A stretch of 64,000 bases of DNA from Streptomyces sp. NBC_00557 (GTDB taxonomy: Bacteria > Actinomycetota > Actinomycetes > Streptomycetales > Streptomycetaceae), in the NCBI RefSeq assembly GCF_036345995.1, contig NZ_CP107796.1, forward strand, positions 7,378,001 through 7,442,000. Reading direction: 5' to 3'. Within the stretch, counting starts at the first letter, position 1; every line of letters starts with the position of its first letter. Positions 27,533 to 36,923 of the stretch are shown one piece after another. A program made the position numbers and the translations under genes. Under the pieces are notes generated by a model. It saw only the letters and a list, made by a program, of their open reading frames with translations, had not been told where the DNA came from and made no database searches.

Positions 27533-30500
27533 TTACTGGCAGGTGACGGTGACCGGCGCGCGGACGCTGTGCGGGGGCAGGGTGACCGTGAGCGTCCCGG
27601 TGGCGCTGTTCCAGTGGTAGCCGGACGCGGCCAGCCGGACGCCGGAGGCGGTGACCTTCGTGGGCGGGTGGGACATCCCCAGCAGGGACAGCGTCCACTG
27701 CCGGTTCTTCACCTGGCCGGGGAAGGAGCCCCGCGCCGGGCCGATCGACACGGTGTGGCGCGAGCCGCTGCGGCCGTACCGGATGGTGGTCGTGGCGCTG
27801 TGTCCCTTCTGCGTGGTGGTCCCGTCGTCCTCGTACAGGCGGTACGACCCCGGCGCGCCGGTGGCGACGGTCAGGGTGACGCCGGTCAGCTCGGTCCTGT
27901 CACTGGCGACGTCGTGGGTGCGGGCCGGCAGGATGCCGCCGGCCCTGACGAACACGGGCATGGTGTCCAGGCCCGTGGTGACGTCCTGGGTGGTGCCGCC
28001 CTGGTAGGTCCTGCCGGTGAAGTAGTCGGTCCACTGCCCGGGCGGGAACCACACCGAGGTGGTCGCGGTCGTCCCCGGCGTCGTCACCGGGGCGACCAGG
28101 ACGTCCGGGCCGTAGAAGTACTCGCTGCCCGCCGTGGCGTACGCCTGGGCCTGCTCCGGATACTCCAGGTAGGTGGGGCGGACGATCGGCACGCCGGTGC
28201 GGTTCGCCTCCTCGGCCAGCGAGTAGGTGTACGGCACCAGGTTCTCGCGGAGGTTGAGGAACCGGTCGGCGGACCTGCGTGCCTCTGCGCCGTACTGCCA
28301 GGGCAGCCGGTCGCTGTGGTTGCTGTGCAGGCGGTCGACCGGCTGGAAGGCGCCGAACTGCACCCAGCGGGCGTACATGTCGTCGGGCAGCTTGTGCGTG
28401 GTGCGGGTCTGCCCGCCGTCGGTGTAGGTCTCCGAACCGGTCAGTCCCGTCGTGTCGTTGTGGCCGCCGATGTCGTGGGTGATGGCGGCCATGCCGGTCG
28501 CCGCTGACTCGCCCGGGGTGTAGCCGACCTCCAGTTTCAGGGCTCCCCAGGTGGAGGAGGTGTCTCCGGTGAAGTGCACGGTGGTGCGCTTGTCCGCCCA
28601 GGGGCCGGTCGGCAGCGCCTGCTGGCCGCTGTATCCGCCGGCCTGCAGGGAGCCGTAGGCACGCGAGAGGACGAAGCCGCGGCCGAGGGTCCTGCCGGGG
28701 AGCGTGGCGTACTGCTGGTTGATCCAGGCGTCCGGCGTCACGCCCGGCAGCGAGGACTGCGAGGAGTCGCAGCACCAGTCGAGCCACCAGAAGTCGTTGC
28801 CCTGCTCGTCCATGGTGCGGTGCAGGTCCAGATAGGCCTTGAGCTGGTCGGGGTCGCCGAAGTCGAAGGTGTAGCAGTTGTTCTCCACCGAGGCGCCCGC
28901 GGCGCAACCCCCCTTCGTCAGCTTGCCCTTGGCCGTGGCCTGCGCCTGGGCGAACTGGGGGTCGGAGGCGAGGATGCTCGGGTGCACGTTGAGTGTGTTG
29001 TGCAGCCCCTGCGCGGCCGACCAGTCGAAGAACCCCTTCGGATCGGGGAACTTGACCGGGTCCATCTCCCAGCCGCTCCAGTTGTTCACGGCCTTGAAGT
29101 CCGTGTCGGTCACCAGCACGTCCAGCGGGACGCCTTCGGACCGGAAGGCGGGGAGAATGGTGTTCTCGTAGTCGGCCGCGGTGCGGTCGATGTACTCCGA
29201 GTACCACACGCCGTACGCCCAGGAGGGCAGGAGCGCGGGCGGACCGGTCAGGGTGGCGAGGTCGGTGAGGCCCTGCTTGTAGTCGTGGCCGAAACCGAAG
29301 AGGTAGCCGTCCTGGTACGGCTCGCCGCCGTGCGAGGGACGCGGTGTCACCTTCTGCGCCGCGGTGTCGTACAGCGCCGACGGGGTGTCGTCCAGCAGGT
29401 ACCAGCCGTCCTTGTGGAGCAGGCCGGGGGTGGTCGCGGGGGCGGCGCCGTTGCCGGTCACCCCGTCCAGGCCGCGGCGGTAGCCGCCGAGCGCGAGGTG
29501 CGGCTGCGGGGCCGCGGCGCCGGCGGGGGTCACGGAGACGGTGTCCAGGTTGACGTGGCAGCTCGTCGTGCCGGGGCAGCCGAGGGTGATGTCGTCCTCG
29601 CCCGCCTTCAGGGTCACCGGCACGGAGGCGGTCTGCCAGTCGTCCCAGTCCTTCGTCGCCGGCAGGGTCAGTGTGCCGGTGGTGCCGCCCGCGGTCACCG
29701 ACGCGGTGCGGGTCTGGTGCAGGCCGTCGCCGCCGGTGCCGTTGGCGTAGCGCACCCGCAGGGTGTAGGTGCCGTCGGCGGGCACCCCGACCAGATGGGT
29801 GGTCAGGCCCGCTCCCTGGTTGAGCTCGGCCACGAAGCCGTTGCCCGCGTAGCCCTGGTGGTCGGTGGCGCTGGTCGCGGTGCCGGCGATCCGGCCGGCC
29901 TCCGCCTCGCAGCTCACCCCCAGCAGGCAGTCGGTGATCGCCGTGCGGGACACCGGCGGGTACGGCTCGCCGGGGTGCACCAGCGCGACGCTGTCGACGT
30001 TGACGTTCCCGCTGTCCGAGGCGCTGCGGGTCAGCGCGATCGTGTGGTGGCCCGCGCCGAGCGCGACGCTCGCGGTGGCGAGCTTCCAGGTGTCCCAGCT
30101 GCCCGTGGTGGGCAGGGTCACCGTCTGCCGGGCGCCGCCGTCGACCGACAGGGTCAGCGTCCGGGTCTCGTCCTTGCCGTCGCCGCCGACGGAGTTGGCG
30201 TACCGCAGGGCGAAGTCGTAGGTCCCCGCGTCCTTGACATCGATGTCGGCGGACGCCGAGCTGCCCATCGCCGTGAACCCCGCGGCGAAGCCGGCGCCGG
30301 TGTGGCCGGCGTGGTCGGAGGCCACGGACACGCCGTCGAGCCGGAGGTTCTCCGCCTCGCACAGCTCGCCCGGCCCGCAGGTCAGCCGCTGCCAGGGGGC
30401 GGCGGTCACCGGGGCGTCGCCCGCCTTCAGGCGCACCGAGAGGTTCCGGGCGTCGAACGGCCCCGAGCCGACCCGGTAGCGCAGGGTCAGCGCGCTCGTG

Positions 30501-30820
30501 GTGATGGTCAGCCAGCCGTCGGAGGTCTCGGCGGTGTAGGAGGCCGGGGCGAAGCCGTCGCGGCCTGTCGCGTTGAACGTGGGGTCGTCGGTGAACCGGT
30601 GGTCGCCCGCGTATTCGGTGCGGATCAGCGTCGGCGAGAGAACCTCGAAGCGGGCGTCGCCGGAGGTGACGGCCGGAACGCGGTGGCCCTGCCGCGCCTC
30701 GCCGGCCGCGGCGGGGCCGGCGCCCGCCGGCGTCATGGCGGCGGCCACGGCCAGCGCCGCGGCCGCGCCCAGCTGACGCCGCAGTGTTCCGCGCCGTCGT
30801 CTCCTCGAGGGGACTGTCAT
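27533..30820 (-). CDS. Secreted GH31 glycosidase with two CBM35-like domains
   Basis: 1095 residues. A signal peptide spans about 1-40 (basic RRRRR, hydrophobic AAAALAVAAAM). An N-terminal GH31 beta-domain is interrupted by two carbohydrate-binding modules of the CBM35/CBM6 type, beginning LCEAENLRLDGVSVA (about 152) and SCEAEAGRIAGTAT (about 303), before the (beta/alpha)8 barrel. The likely nucleophile is Asp681 in WWLDWCCD and the acid/base Asp753 in HFTGDTSSTW. GH31 includes alpha-glucosidases, alpha-xylosidases and alpha-galactosidases; the exact activity is not readable here. It is codirectional with galM and the sugar transporter. ATG 30820 was preferred to the ATG 15 bases upstream. 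Confidence 0.9.
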   Translation of the reverse strand: MTVPSRRRRRGTLRRQLGAAAALAVAAAMTPAGAGPAAAGEARQGHRVPAVTSGDARFEVLSPTLIRTEYAGDHRFTDDPTFNATGRDGFAPASYTAETSDGWLTITTSALTLRYRVGSGPFDARNLSVRLKAGDAPVTAAPWQRLTCGPGELCEAENLRLDGVSVASDHAGHTGAGFAAGFTAMGSSASADIDVKDAGTYDFALRYANSVGGDGKDETRTLTLSVDGGARQTVTLPTTGSWDTWKLATASVALGAGHHTIALTRSASDSGNVNVDSVALVHPGEPYPPVSRTAITDCLLGVSCEAEAGRIAGTATSATDHQGYAGNGFVAELNQGAGLTTHLVGVPADGTYTLRVRYANGTGGDGLHQTRTASVTAGGTTGTLTLPATKDWDDWQTASVPVTLKAGEDDITLGCPGTTSCHVNLDTVSVTPAGAAAPQPHLALGGYRRGLDGVTGNGAAPATTPGLLHKDGWYLLDDTPSALYDTAAQKVTPRPSHGGEPYQDGYLFGFGHDYKQGLTDLATLTGPPALLPSWAYGVWYSEYIDRTAADYENTILPAFRSEGVPLDVLVTDTDFKAVNNWSGWEMDPVKFPDPKGFFDWSAAQGLHNTLNVHPSILASDPQFAQAQATAKGKLTKGGCAAGASVENNCYTFDFGDPDQLKAYLDLHRTMDEQGNDFWWLDWCCDSSQSSLPGVTPDAWINQQYATLPGRTLGRGFVLSRAYGSLQAGGYSGQQALPTGPWADKRTTVHFTGDTSSTWGALKLEVGYTPGESAATGMAAITHDIGGHNDTTGLTGSETYTDGGQTRTTHKLPDDMYARWVQFGAFQPVDRLHSNHSDRLPWQYGAEARRSADRFLNLRENLVPYTYSLAEEANRTGVPIVRPTYLEYPEQAQAYATAGSEYFYGPDVLVAPVTTPGTTATTSVWFPPGQWTDYFTGRTYQGGTTQDVTTGLDTMPVFVRAGGILPARTHDVASDRTELTGVTLTVATGAPGSYRLYEDDGTTTQKGHSATTTIRYGRSGSRHTVSIGPARGSFPGQVKNRQWTLSLLGMSHPPTKVTASGVRLAASGYHWNSATGTLTVTLPPHSVRAPVTVTCQ

Positions 30821-30919
30821 GTCAACTCCGTTCATTCATCGGTCGGTTGACTGGTGGCTGCCGTGCTGTCCGGGGCGTCGCAGGACGTCCCCGGCGCCGC
30901 CGCGGCACCAGAGGGCGGC

Positions 30920-32011
30920 TCAGGCCGTCAGGTGCGGAAAGCGGAACTCGGTGCGGCTGCGGTACTCCTGGCCCGGGCGCAGGACCGTGCTCGGGTACTC
31001 CGGCCGGTTCGGCGAGTCGGGGAAGTGCTGGGTCTCCAGGCACACGGCGCCATGGCGCTCGTAGCGTCCGGCGCCGGTTCCCGCGAGCGATCCGTCGAGG
31101 GCGTTGCCGGTGTACACCTGGATGCCCGGCTCGGTGGTCCACACCTCCATCCGCCGGCCGCTGCCGGGGTCGGCCAGGCGGGCGGCGCGGCGCAACGCGC
31201 CCGGGATCGCGGCGGGGGCGAGCACCCAGCAGTGGTCGTACCCGCCGGCCTCGGCCAGCTGCGGGTCCTCCTCGGCGATCCGGTCCCCGATCGGGCGGGC
31301 GGTACGGAAGTCGAAGGCGGTGCCCGCGGTGGGCGCGGGCGGGCCGAGCGGGATCGCCTCGGCGGTCACCGGCAGGTACGCGTCCGAGTCCAGCTGAAGG
31401 GTGTGACCGAGCACGTCGCCGTGGCCGGCGCCGGCGAGGTTGAAGTAGGAGTGGTTGGTGAGGTTCACCACGGTCGCGCGGTCGGTGCGGGCCCGGTACT
31501 CGACGGCGAGGGTGCCGCGGCGGTCCAGGCTGTAGGTGACCTCGACGTCGAGGGCGCCGGGAAAGCCCATGTCGCCGTCGGGGCTGCGCAGGCGCAGGCT
31601 CAGCGCGGCCGGCCCGGCGCCGCCGCCGGAGGCCGGGCCGCCCTTCCAGACCCGCCGGTGGAAGCCGTCGGGGCCGCCGTGCAGCGCGTGGCCGCGGTCG
31701 GTTGCGGGCACGCGATGGGTGTGTCCGTCGAGGGTGAACTCACCGCCGGCGATGCGGTTGGCGTACCGGCCGACGAGCGCGCCGAGGTAGGGATGGGCGG
31801 CGCGGTAGGCGGCCATGCCGGGCAGGCCGAGCACGATGTCGCCGACGTCACCGGCGGGGTCCGGCACCCGCAGGCCGGCCACGATGCCTCCGAAGGTGAG
31901 CACGTCCGCGCTGACGCCGCTGGGGGAGTCCAGCCGCCAGCGGTGCACCGCCGTGCCGTCGGGCGCGGTGCCGTACGGTGAGCCGGTCACGGTGCAGTGA
32001 GGTGTCGACAT
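30920..32011 (-). CDS. galM: Aldose 1-epimerase (mutarotase)
   Basis: A 363-residue beta-sandwich enzyme that interconverts alpha and beta anomers of free sugars. Signatures: LGALVGRYANRIAGGEF, ATDRGHALHGG (His as acid), VVNLTNHSYFNLAG (second His), and a C-terminal Glu in GAVCLETQHFPDSPN. It has no signal peptide and works in the cytoplasm, where it would process sugar taken in by the adjacent ABC importer. It is 50 bases downstream of the LacI gene and 99 bases upstream of GH31. Confidence 0.93.
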   Translation of the reverse strand: MSTPHCTVTGSPYGTAPDGTAVHRWRLDSPSGVSADVLTFGGIVAGLRVPDPAGDVGDIVLGLPGMAAYRAAHPYLGALVGRYANRIAGGEFTLDGHTHRVPATDRGHALHGGPDGFHRRVWKGGPASGGGAGPAALSLRLRSPDGDMGFPGALDVEVTYSLDRRGTLAVEYRARTDRATVVNLTNHSYFNLAGAGHGDVLGHTLQLDSDAYLPVTAEAIPLGPPAPTAGTAFDFRTARPIGDRIAEEDPQLAEAGGYDHCWVLAPAAIPGALRRAARLADPGSGRRMEVWTTEPGIQVYTGNALDGSLAGTGAGRYERHGAVCLETQHFPDSPNRPEYPSTVLRPGQEYRSRTEFRFPHLTA

Positions 32012-32061
32012 CCTCGTCCTCGGTCGTCGGAGGTGTACGGCGGCGCGCGGACGGTGTCCGG

Positions 32062-33087
32062 TCAGGCCCTGCGGACCGCGGTGGACTCGCGCACGATCAG
32101 CCGGTAGCCGGGCTGGATCAGGCGGGGCGCCGGCGGCGTGTCCGTTCCCCGGGCGGCGATGCGCTCCACCAGACAGTCGACGGCGAGGCGGGCGAGTCCG
32201 GCCTTGTCGGGTGCGACGGTGCTCAGCGAGACCGCTCCGAAGCGGCCCTCCTCGATGTCGTCGAAGCCGACGACCGCGATGTCGTCGGGCACCCGCAGTC
32301 CGCGTTCGACCAGGGTGCGCATGGCGCCGAGCGCGATCAGGTCGTTGTAGGCGAAGACGGCGTCGGGACGCTGGTCCCGGTCCAGCAGGAAGGCCATCGC
32401 GGCGGCGCCGTCGGCCCGGTCGTAGCCCTCGGTGGCCACCACCAGGGACTCGTCGGGGACCAGGCCGGCCGCGGTGATGGCCTCCCGCCAGCCGCGCAGG
32501 CGCAGGTGGGCGGGCTGGCGGGCGCTCTCGCGGCGCGCTCCGAGAAAGGCCACCCGGCGCCGGCCGAGGTCGAGCAGATGGCGCACCGCGATCCGGGCCG
32601 CGCCCACGTTGTCGATCATGATGTGGTCGTGCGGGCCCTCGTACTCGCGCTCGCCCAGCAGCACCATGGGCGGACCCTCGGGCCGGTCCAGCAGGTCCGT
32701 GTGCTCCAGCTGGATCGGGCTGAGGATCAGGCCGTCGATGACGTGCGAGCGGAAGCCCTGCGAGACCAGCAGCTCCCTCTCCCGAAGCCCGGCGGTGTGG
32801 TCGAGCAGCACCGTGAGGTCGTGCCGGGCGGCGGCGTCGATGACCGCCCCGGCCACCTCCGCGAAGTAGGGGTTGCCCAGTTCCGGAATGGCCAGGGTGA
32901 TCAGACCGGTACGGCCCTTGCGCAGGTGACGCGCCGTCAGGTTGGGCCGGTAGCCCAGCTCGTCGATGGCACGCTGGACCCGCTCTCGGGTGCGGGGGGT
33001 CACGTGCGGGTAGTCGTTGACGACGTTCGAGACGGTCTTCACCGACACGCCGGCGCGCAGCGCGACGTCCTTCAGGCTGACGCCCAC
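32062..33087 (-). CDS. LacI family transcriptional regulator
   Basis: 341 residues. The N-terminal helix-turn-helix and hinge (SLKDVALRAGVSVKTVSNVVN, then PRTRERVQRAIDELGYRPN) are followed by a periplasmic-binding-protein-like sugar domain from about 62 (GLITLAIPELGNPYFAEVAGA, VVGFDDIEEGRFGAVSLSTV). It sits inside the transporter operon between the second permease and galM and probably represses the locus until its sugar appears. Candidate sites are the two ATCGTTGTA elements in the divergent promoter region at 38.1-38.5 kb. Confidence 0.93.
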   Translation of the reverse strand: MGVSLKDVALRAGVSVKTVSNVVNDYPHVTPRTRERVQRAIDELGYRPNLTARHLRKGRTGLITLAIPELGNPYFAEVAGAVIDAAARHDLTVLLDHTAGLRERELLVSQGFRSHVIDGLILSPIQLEHTDLLDRPEGPPMVLLGEREYEGPHDHIMIDNVGAARIAVRHLLDLGRRRVAFLGARRESARQPAHLRLRGWREAITAAGLVPDESLVVATEGYDRADGAAAMAFLLDRDQRPDAVFAYNDLIALGAMRTLVERGLRVPDDIAVVGFDDIEEGRFGAVSLSTVAPDKAGLARLAVDCLVERIAARGTDTPPAPRLIQPGYRLIVRESTAVRRA

Positions 33088-33163
33088 GGCGATCCTTTCT
33101 CGAAAAGGGGAGGGGTGGTTGCGGCCGTACGCCGGTCGGCCGTGCCGGGCCGGACGCGGCTGC

Positions 33164-34165
33164 TCATTCCAGCTGCTGGGTGCGGCTGAGCAGGGCCTGC
33201 ATCAGGACTACCACGGCCAGAAAGGCGCCGTTGACCGTATCGGTGAAGGCGGAGCCGTACTGCGAGAAGTAGTGGTCGATGAGGTTGTGGATGACCGCGA
33301 GCAGCAGCACGCCGCCGACGGTTCCGCCGACCGAGCCGCTGCCTCCGGTGAGCAGGGTGCCGCCGATGACCACCGAGGCGATGGCGGTCAGTTCGTAGCC
33401 GACGCCGATCGTGGTCACACCGGAGCCCAGACGCGCGCCGCCGAGTGCGCCGGCCGCCGCGGCCAGGGTGCCCGAGAGCACGTAGACCAGCACCTTGGCG
33501 CGGGCCACCGGCAGCCCGAGCAGCAGTGCCGCGTTCTCGTTGCCGCCGATCGCGGTGAGGGTGGCGCCGAAGCCGGTCCGGGTCAGCAGCAGCGCGCCCA
33601 GGGCGAAGAAGACGGCCACGATCAGCACCGGGGTCCAGGTGCCCGCGCCGAGGGAGCGGAAAGCGGAGTGCTGCGGCACCAGATAGGTGGTCGCGCCCTC
33701 GTCGGTGACGGCCTGCATCAGGCCGCGCAGTCCGAGCAGCCCGACCAGGCTGACGATGAACGGGGCCATACGGGCCCGGGCGACGAGCAGTCCCTGCACG
33801 GCCCCCCAGGCGGCGCCGACGGCCAGGGGCAGCAGGATCGCCTGCCAGGTGCCGTGGGTGGAACCGTAGGCCCCGAGCACTCCGCCGAGCGCGTACATGG
33901 AGCCGACGGACAGGTCGATGCCGCCCGTGATGATGACGAAGGTCATGCCGAGGGCCAGCAGCCACACGAAGGCGTTGTTGCCCAGGATGCTGCTGACGTT
34001 GGACCAGGTCGGGAAGGTGGACGAGGTCGCGGAGGCGATGGCGACCACCAGCACCAGCACGGCCAGGGCGCCGCGCCGCTGGATCTGCGGGGCGATCCGC
34101 TCGCCGAGGGTGAGGCGCGGTGCGTCCGCTGCCGTCCGCGCGGCGGCCGGGACGGTGGAGGTCAT
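33164..34165 (-). CDS. Sugar ABC transporter permease (YjfF-like)
   Basis: A 333-residue inner-membrane protein of the ribose-type permease family (BPD_transp_2) with about 9-10 hydrophobic helices. FVIITGGIDLSVGSMYALGG is the family hallmark. The ATG overlaps the stop of the other permease gene by 4 bases. Two different permeases alongside one RbsA-like ATPase is the arrangement of the E. coli YtfT/YjfF galactofuranose importer, so this is likely the YjfF-like half of a heterodimer. Confidence 0.9.
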   Translation of the reverse strand: MTSTVPAAARTAADAPRLTLGERIAPQIQRRGALAVLVLVVAIASATSSTFPTWSNVSSILGNNAFVWLLALGMTFVIITGGIDLSVGSMYALGGVLGAYGSTHGTWQAILLPLAVGAAWGAVQGLLVARARMAPFIVSLVGLLGLRGLMQAVTDEGATTYLVPQHSAFRSLGAGTWTPVLIVAVFFALGALLLTRTGFGATLTAIGGNENAALLLGLPVARAKVLVYVLSGTLAAAAGALGGARLGSGVTTIGVGYELTAIASVVIGGTLLTGGSGSVGGTVGGVLLLAVIHNLIDHYFSQYGSAFTDTVNGAFLAVVVLMQALLSRTQQLE

Positions 34166-35127
34166 CGGGTACCACGCTCCTGGGAGGCGTACACGGCGCA
34201 GCAGATGATGGCCGCCTCGACGATCTGGGTGTACGACGTGTGCACGTTGTGCTGGGTGAGCACCGCGGTGATCAGCTGCATGAACAGCGCTCCCGCGACG
34301 GTGCCGAGCACCCGCACCCGGCCCCCCGACAGCGGGGTGCCGCCGACGACGACCGCGGTGATGGCGTTGAGCTCCATGTTCAGGCCCTGGTTGGCCGGAT
34401 CGGCCTCGGCGCCGTGGCCGACGATGAGCACACCGGCCAGCGCGGCCAGCACCCCCGAGACCACGTACACGGTGATCAGCACCCGCCGCACGGGGAGCCC
34501 GGACAGCCACGCGGCCTGCCGGTTGTCGCCGACGGCCACCAACTGCCTGCCGAAGGTGGTACGGCGCACCAGCAGACCGGTGAGCAGCGCGCACACCGCG
34601 GCGATCCACGCCATCTCGGGCAGCCCGCCGACGACGCGCGAGCCGAGGCCGAGGACGCCGGACTGGGTGACGGGCTTGGCGGAGTTGCCGTTGATGATCT
34701 CGGCCAGGCCCCGCACGCCGATCATCAGCGACAGGGTGGCCACGATGGGCTGGATGCGGGCGAACGCGACCATCGCGCCGCCGACGGCGCCCGAGGCCGC
34801 GCCGATCAGGAGGGCGACGAGGAGGACCCCGCCCAGTCCGTACCCGGCGTACAGCGGCACGACGGAGGCGGCCAGCGCGATGACGGCGCCGACCGACAGG
34901 TCGATGCCCTCGGTGCCGATGACCAGAGCCATGCCGAGCGCGACGAGCAGCGTGGGCGCGAGCTGGAAGAGCTGGACGCGGAGGTTGCTCATCTCGACGA
35001 ACGACGTGTCCAGGCCGACGGCCACGAGGAACAGCACGATCAGGGCGGCGTAGACGCCGTACTCCTGCAACAGGCGCAACAGGCGGGCCCGGTCGGCCAC
35101 CGGACCGCTCCACGCGAGAGACGTCAT
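34162..35127 (-). CDS. Sugar ABC transporter permease (YtfT-like)
   Basis: A 321-residue membrane protein of the same family, with IGTEGIDLSVGAVIALAASV and GGTPLSGGRVRVLGTVAGA. It is clearly paralogous to, but different from, the next permease. ATG 35127 overlaps the ATPase stop by 4 bases and its own stop overlaps the following ATG, so ATPase and both permeases are translationally coupled. Confidence 0.9.
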   Translation of the reverse strand: MTSLAWSGPVADRARLLRLLQEYGVYAALIVLFLVAVGLDTSFVEMSNLRVQLFQLAPTLLVALGMALVIGTEGIDLSVGAVIALAASVVPLYAGYGLGGVLLVALLIGAASGAVGGAMVAFARIQPIVATLSLMIGVRGLAEIINGNSAKPVTQSGVLGLGSRVVGGLPEMAWIAAVCALLTGLLVRRTTFGRQLVAVGDNRQAAWLSGLPVRRVLITVYVVSGVLAALAGVLIVGHGAEADPANQGLNMELNAITAVVVGGTPLSGGRVRVLGTVAGALFMQLITAVLTQHNVHTSYTQIVEAAIICCAVYASQERGTR

Positions 35128-36815
35128 CGCTGCTTCTCCTCGACCGGTGCCGGTTCGGCCGCCGCGGCCCGGTCCGCGGCGGCCGCCTCATCGGCTGCGG
35201 GCGGCTCACTGGACGCATCCTCGCCCGCCGCGGGGCCGCCGGCTTCCTTCCCGGCGGCGGGTGCCCGGGCGGCTTCCTCCGACGCGGTGGCCAGCGTGCC
35301 GAGCAGGCCCTCCTCGGTGACCTCCCCCTCGGCCAGGTGCCCGACGACGTGGCCGTCCTTGAGGACCACCACACGGTCGGAGCCCTCGATCAGCTCCTCC
35401 AGGTCGGAGGAGATCAGCAGCACGCCGAGGCCGTCGCCGGCGAGTTCGTCGATCAGCGCCTGCACCTCGGTCTTGGCGCCGACGTCGATCCCCCGGGTCG
35501 GCTCGTCGAGCAGCAGCACCTTGGGGTTCAGGCACAGCCAGCGGGCGAGCAGCACCTTCTGCTGGTTGCCGCCGGACAGGTCACCCACCTTCTGCTCGGG
35601 GCCGGAGGCCTTGATCCGCAGCCGCTTCATGAAGAACGAGACGATCTCGTCCTGCCTGGCCTGCGAGACCAGGCCCGCGCGCGACAGGCGCGGCAGCGCG
35701 GCGAGCGAGATGTTCTCCCGCACCGACAGGTTGGGGATGATGCCCTCGAGCTTGCGGTCCTCGGGCAGCATCACCACGCCGTTGCGGATCGCGGCGGCGG
35801 GGCTGCGCCGGTGCAGCGTCCGCCCCTCGACGTCCACGGAGCCGCCCTCGGTGGCGAGCGCGCCGACGATCGCCTTGGCGGTCTCACTGCGGCCGGCCCC
35901 GAGCAGCCCGCCGAGGCCGACGACCTCGCCGGGACGGATGTCGACCGAGACGCCGTGCAGCCGGTGACGCACCGACAGGTCCCTTGCGCGCAGGGCGGGT
36001 TGGCCCTCGCGGCGGTCGTGGCGCTCGGTGTCGAAGGCGGTGCTGCCCTTGTCCCGTACGGCGGACATCTCCCTGCCGAGCATGAGGGAGACCAGCCGGA
36101 GCCGTTCCAGTCCGGCCATCGCACCGGTGTGCACGACCGCGCCGTCCCGCATCACGGTGACCCGGTCGCAGATCGCGTACAGCTCGTCGAGCCGGTGGCT
36201 GACGTAGACCACCGCGATGCCCTGCTCCTTCAGGCCGCGGATGACCGAGAAGAGCATGTCCACCTCGCGCGGCTCCAGCGAGGAGGTCGGCTCGTCCATG
36301 ATCACCACCCGGGCGTCGATCTGCACCGCGCGGGCCAGGGCCACCATCTGCTGGGCGCCCAGGCCCAGGGTGCGCAGCGGGCGGGTGACGTCGACGTGCA
36401 CGCCGTAGCGGCCGAGCACCCGGGTGGCCTCGCGGTTCATCCGGGCGACGTCCACGAGTCCGAAGCGGCGCGGCTCGCGGCCGAGGTACAGATTGCGCGC
36501 GACCGACATCAGGGGGACGAGGTTGACCTCCTGGTAGATGGTGGAGATGCCGGCCGCCTGGGCCTCCAGCGGGTTGCGGAAGGCGCGTGGGCGTCCCTCC
36601 AGCCGCACCGTGCCCGAGTCCGGCCGGTGGACGCCGGTCATCACCTTGATCAGAGTGGACTTGCCCGCGCCGTTCTCGCCGATGAGCGCGTGCACCTCGG
36701 CGGGGCGCAACGCGAAGTCCACGTCGCGCAGCGCGTGCACGCCGGCGAAGCTCTTGTTCACCCCGGTGACTTCCAGGACGAAGTCGCCCCGGGGATCCGG
36801 GTCCTGCTGGACCAC
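35124..36815 (-). CDS. Sugar ABC transporter ATP-binding protein (YtfR/RbsA-like)
   Basis: A 563-residue double ATPase. Domain one has Walker A GENGAGKST at 46-54 and VVIMDEPTSSLEPREVD. Domain two has the degenerate Walker A GLLGAGRSE usual in this family, plus VGDLSGGNQQKVLLARWL and LLLDEPTRGIDVGAK. The last ~60 residues are an Ala/Glu/Pro-rich tail not found in typical RbsA proteins. GTG 36815 follows GAGGAGG. It energises the two permeases downstream. Confidence 0.92.
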   Translation of the reverse strand: MVQQDPDPRGDFVLEVTGVNKSFAGVHALRDVDFALRPAEVHALIGENGAGKSTLIKVMTGVHRPDSGTVRLEGRPRAFRNPLEAQAAGISTIYQEVNLVPLMSVARNLYLGREPRRFGLVDVARMNREATRVLGRYGVHVDVTRPLRTLGLGAQQMVALARAVQIDARVVIMDEPTSSLEPREVDMLFSVIRGLKEQGIAVVYVSHRLDELYAICDRVTVMRDGAVVHTGAMAGLERLRLVSLMLGREMSAVRDKGSTAFDTERHDRREGQPALRARDLSVRHRLHGVSVDIRPGEVVGLGGLLGAGRSETAKAIVGALATEGGSVDVEGRTLHRRSPAAAIRNGVVMLPEDRKLEGIIPNLSVRENISLAALPRLSRAGLVSQARQDEIVSFFMKRLRIKASGPEQKVGDLSGGNQQKVLLARWLCLNPKVLLLDEPTRGIDVGAKTEVQALIDELAGDGLGVLLISSDLEELIEGSDRVVVLKDGHVVGHLAEGEVTEEGLLGTLATASEEAARAPAAGKEAGGPAAGEDASSEPPAADEAAAADRAAAAEPAPVEEKQR

Positions 36816-36923
36816 GTCTGCCTCCTCATGCGGAACCGCCGGACGCGATGGCGTTGTTCGGCGGCCGGTGCCGCGGGCCCGGTGGCCGTGGGCCTGCCAC
36901 GGCCACCGGACCTGGTGGCTCGG

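Noticed and set aside
28574..30850. 758-codon plus-strand open frame
   Set aside because: Antisense to the GH31 gene. The product is Gly/Val/Arg/His-rich with no motif.
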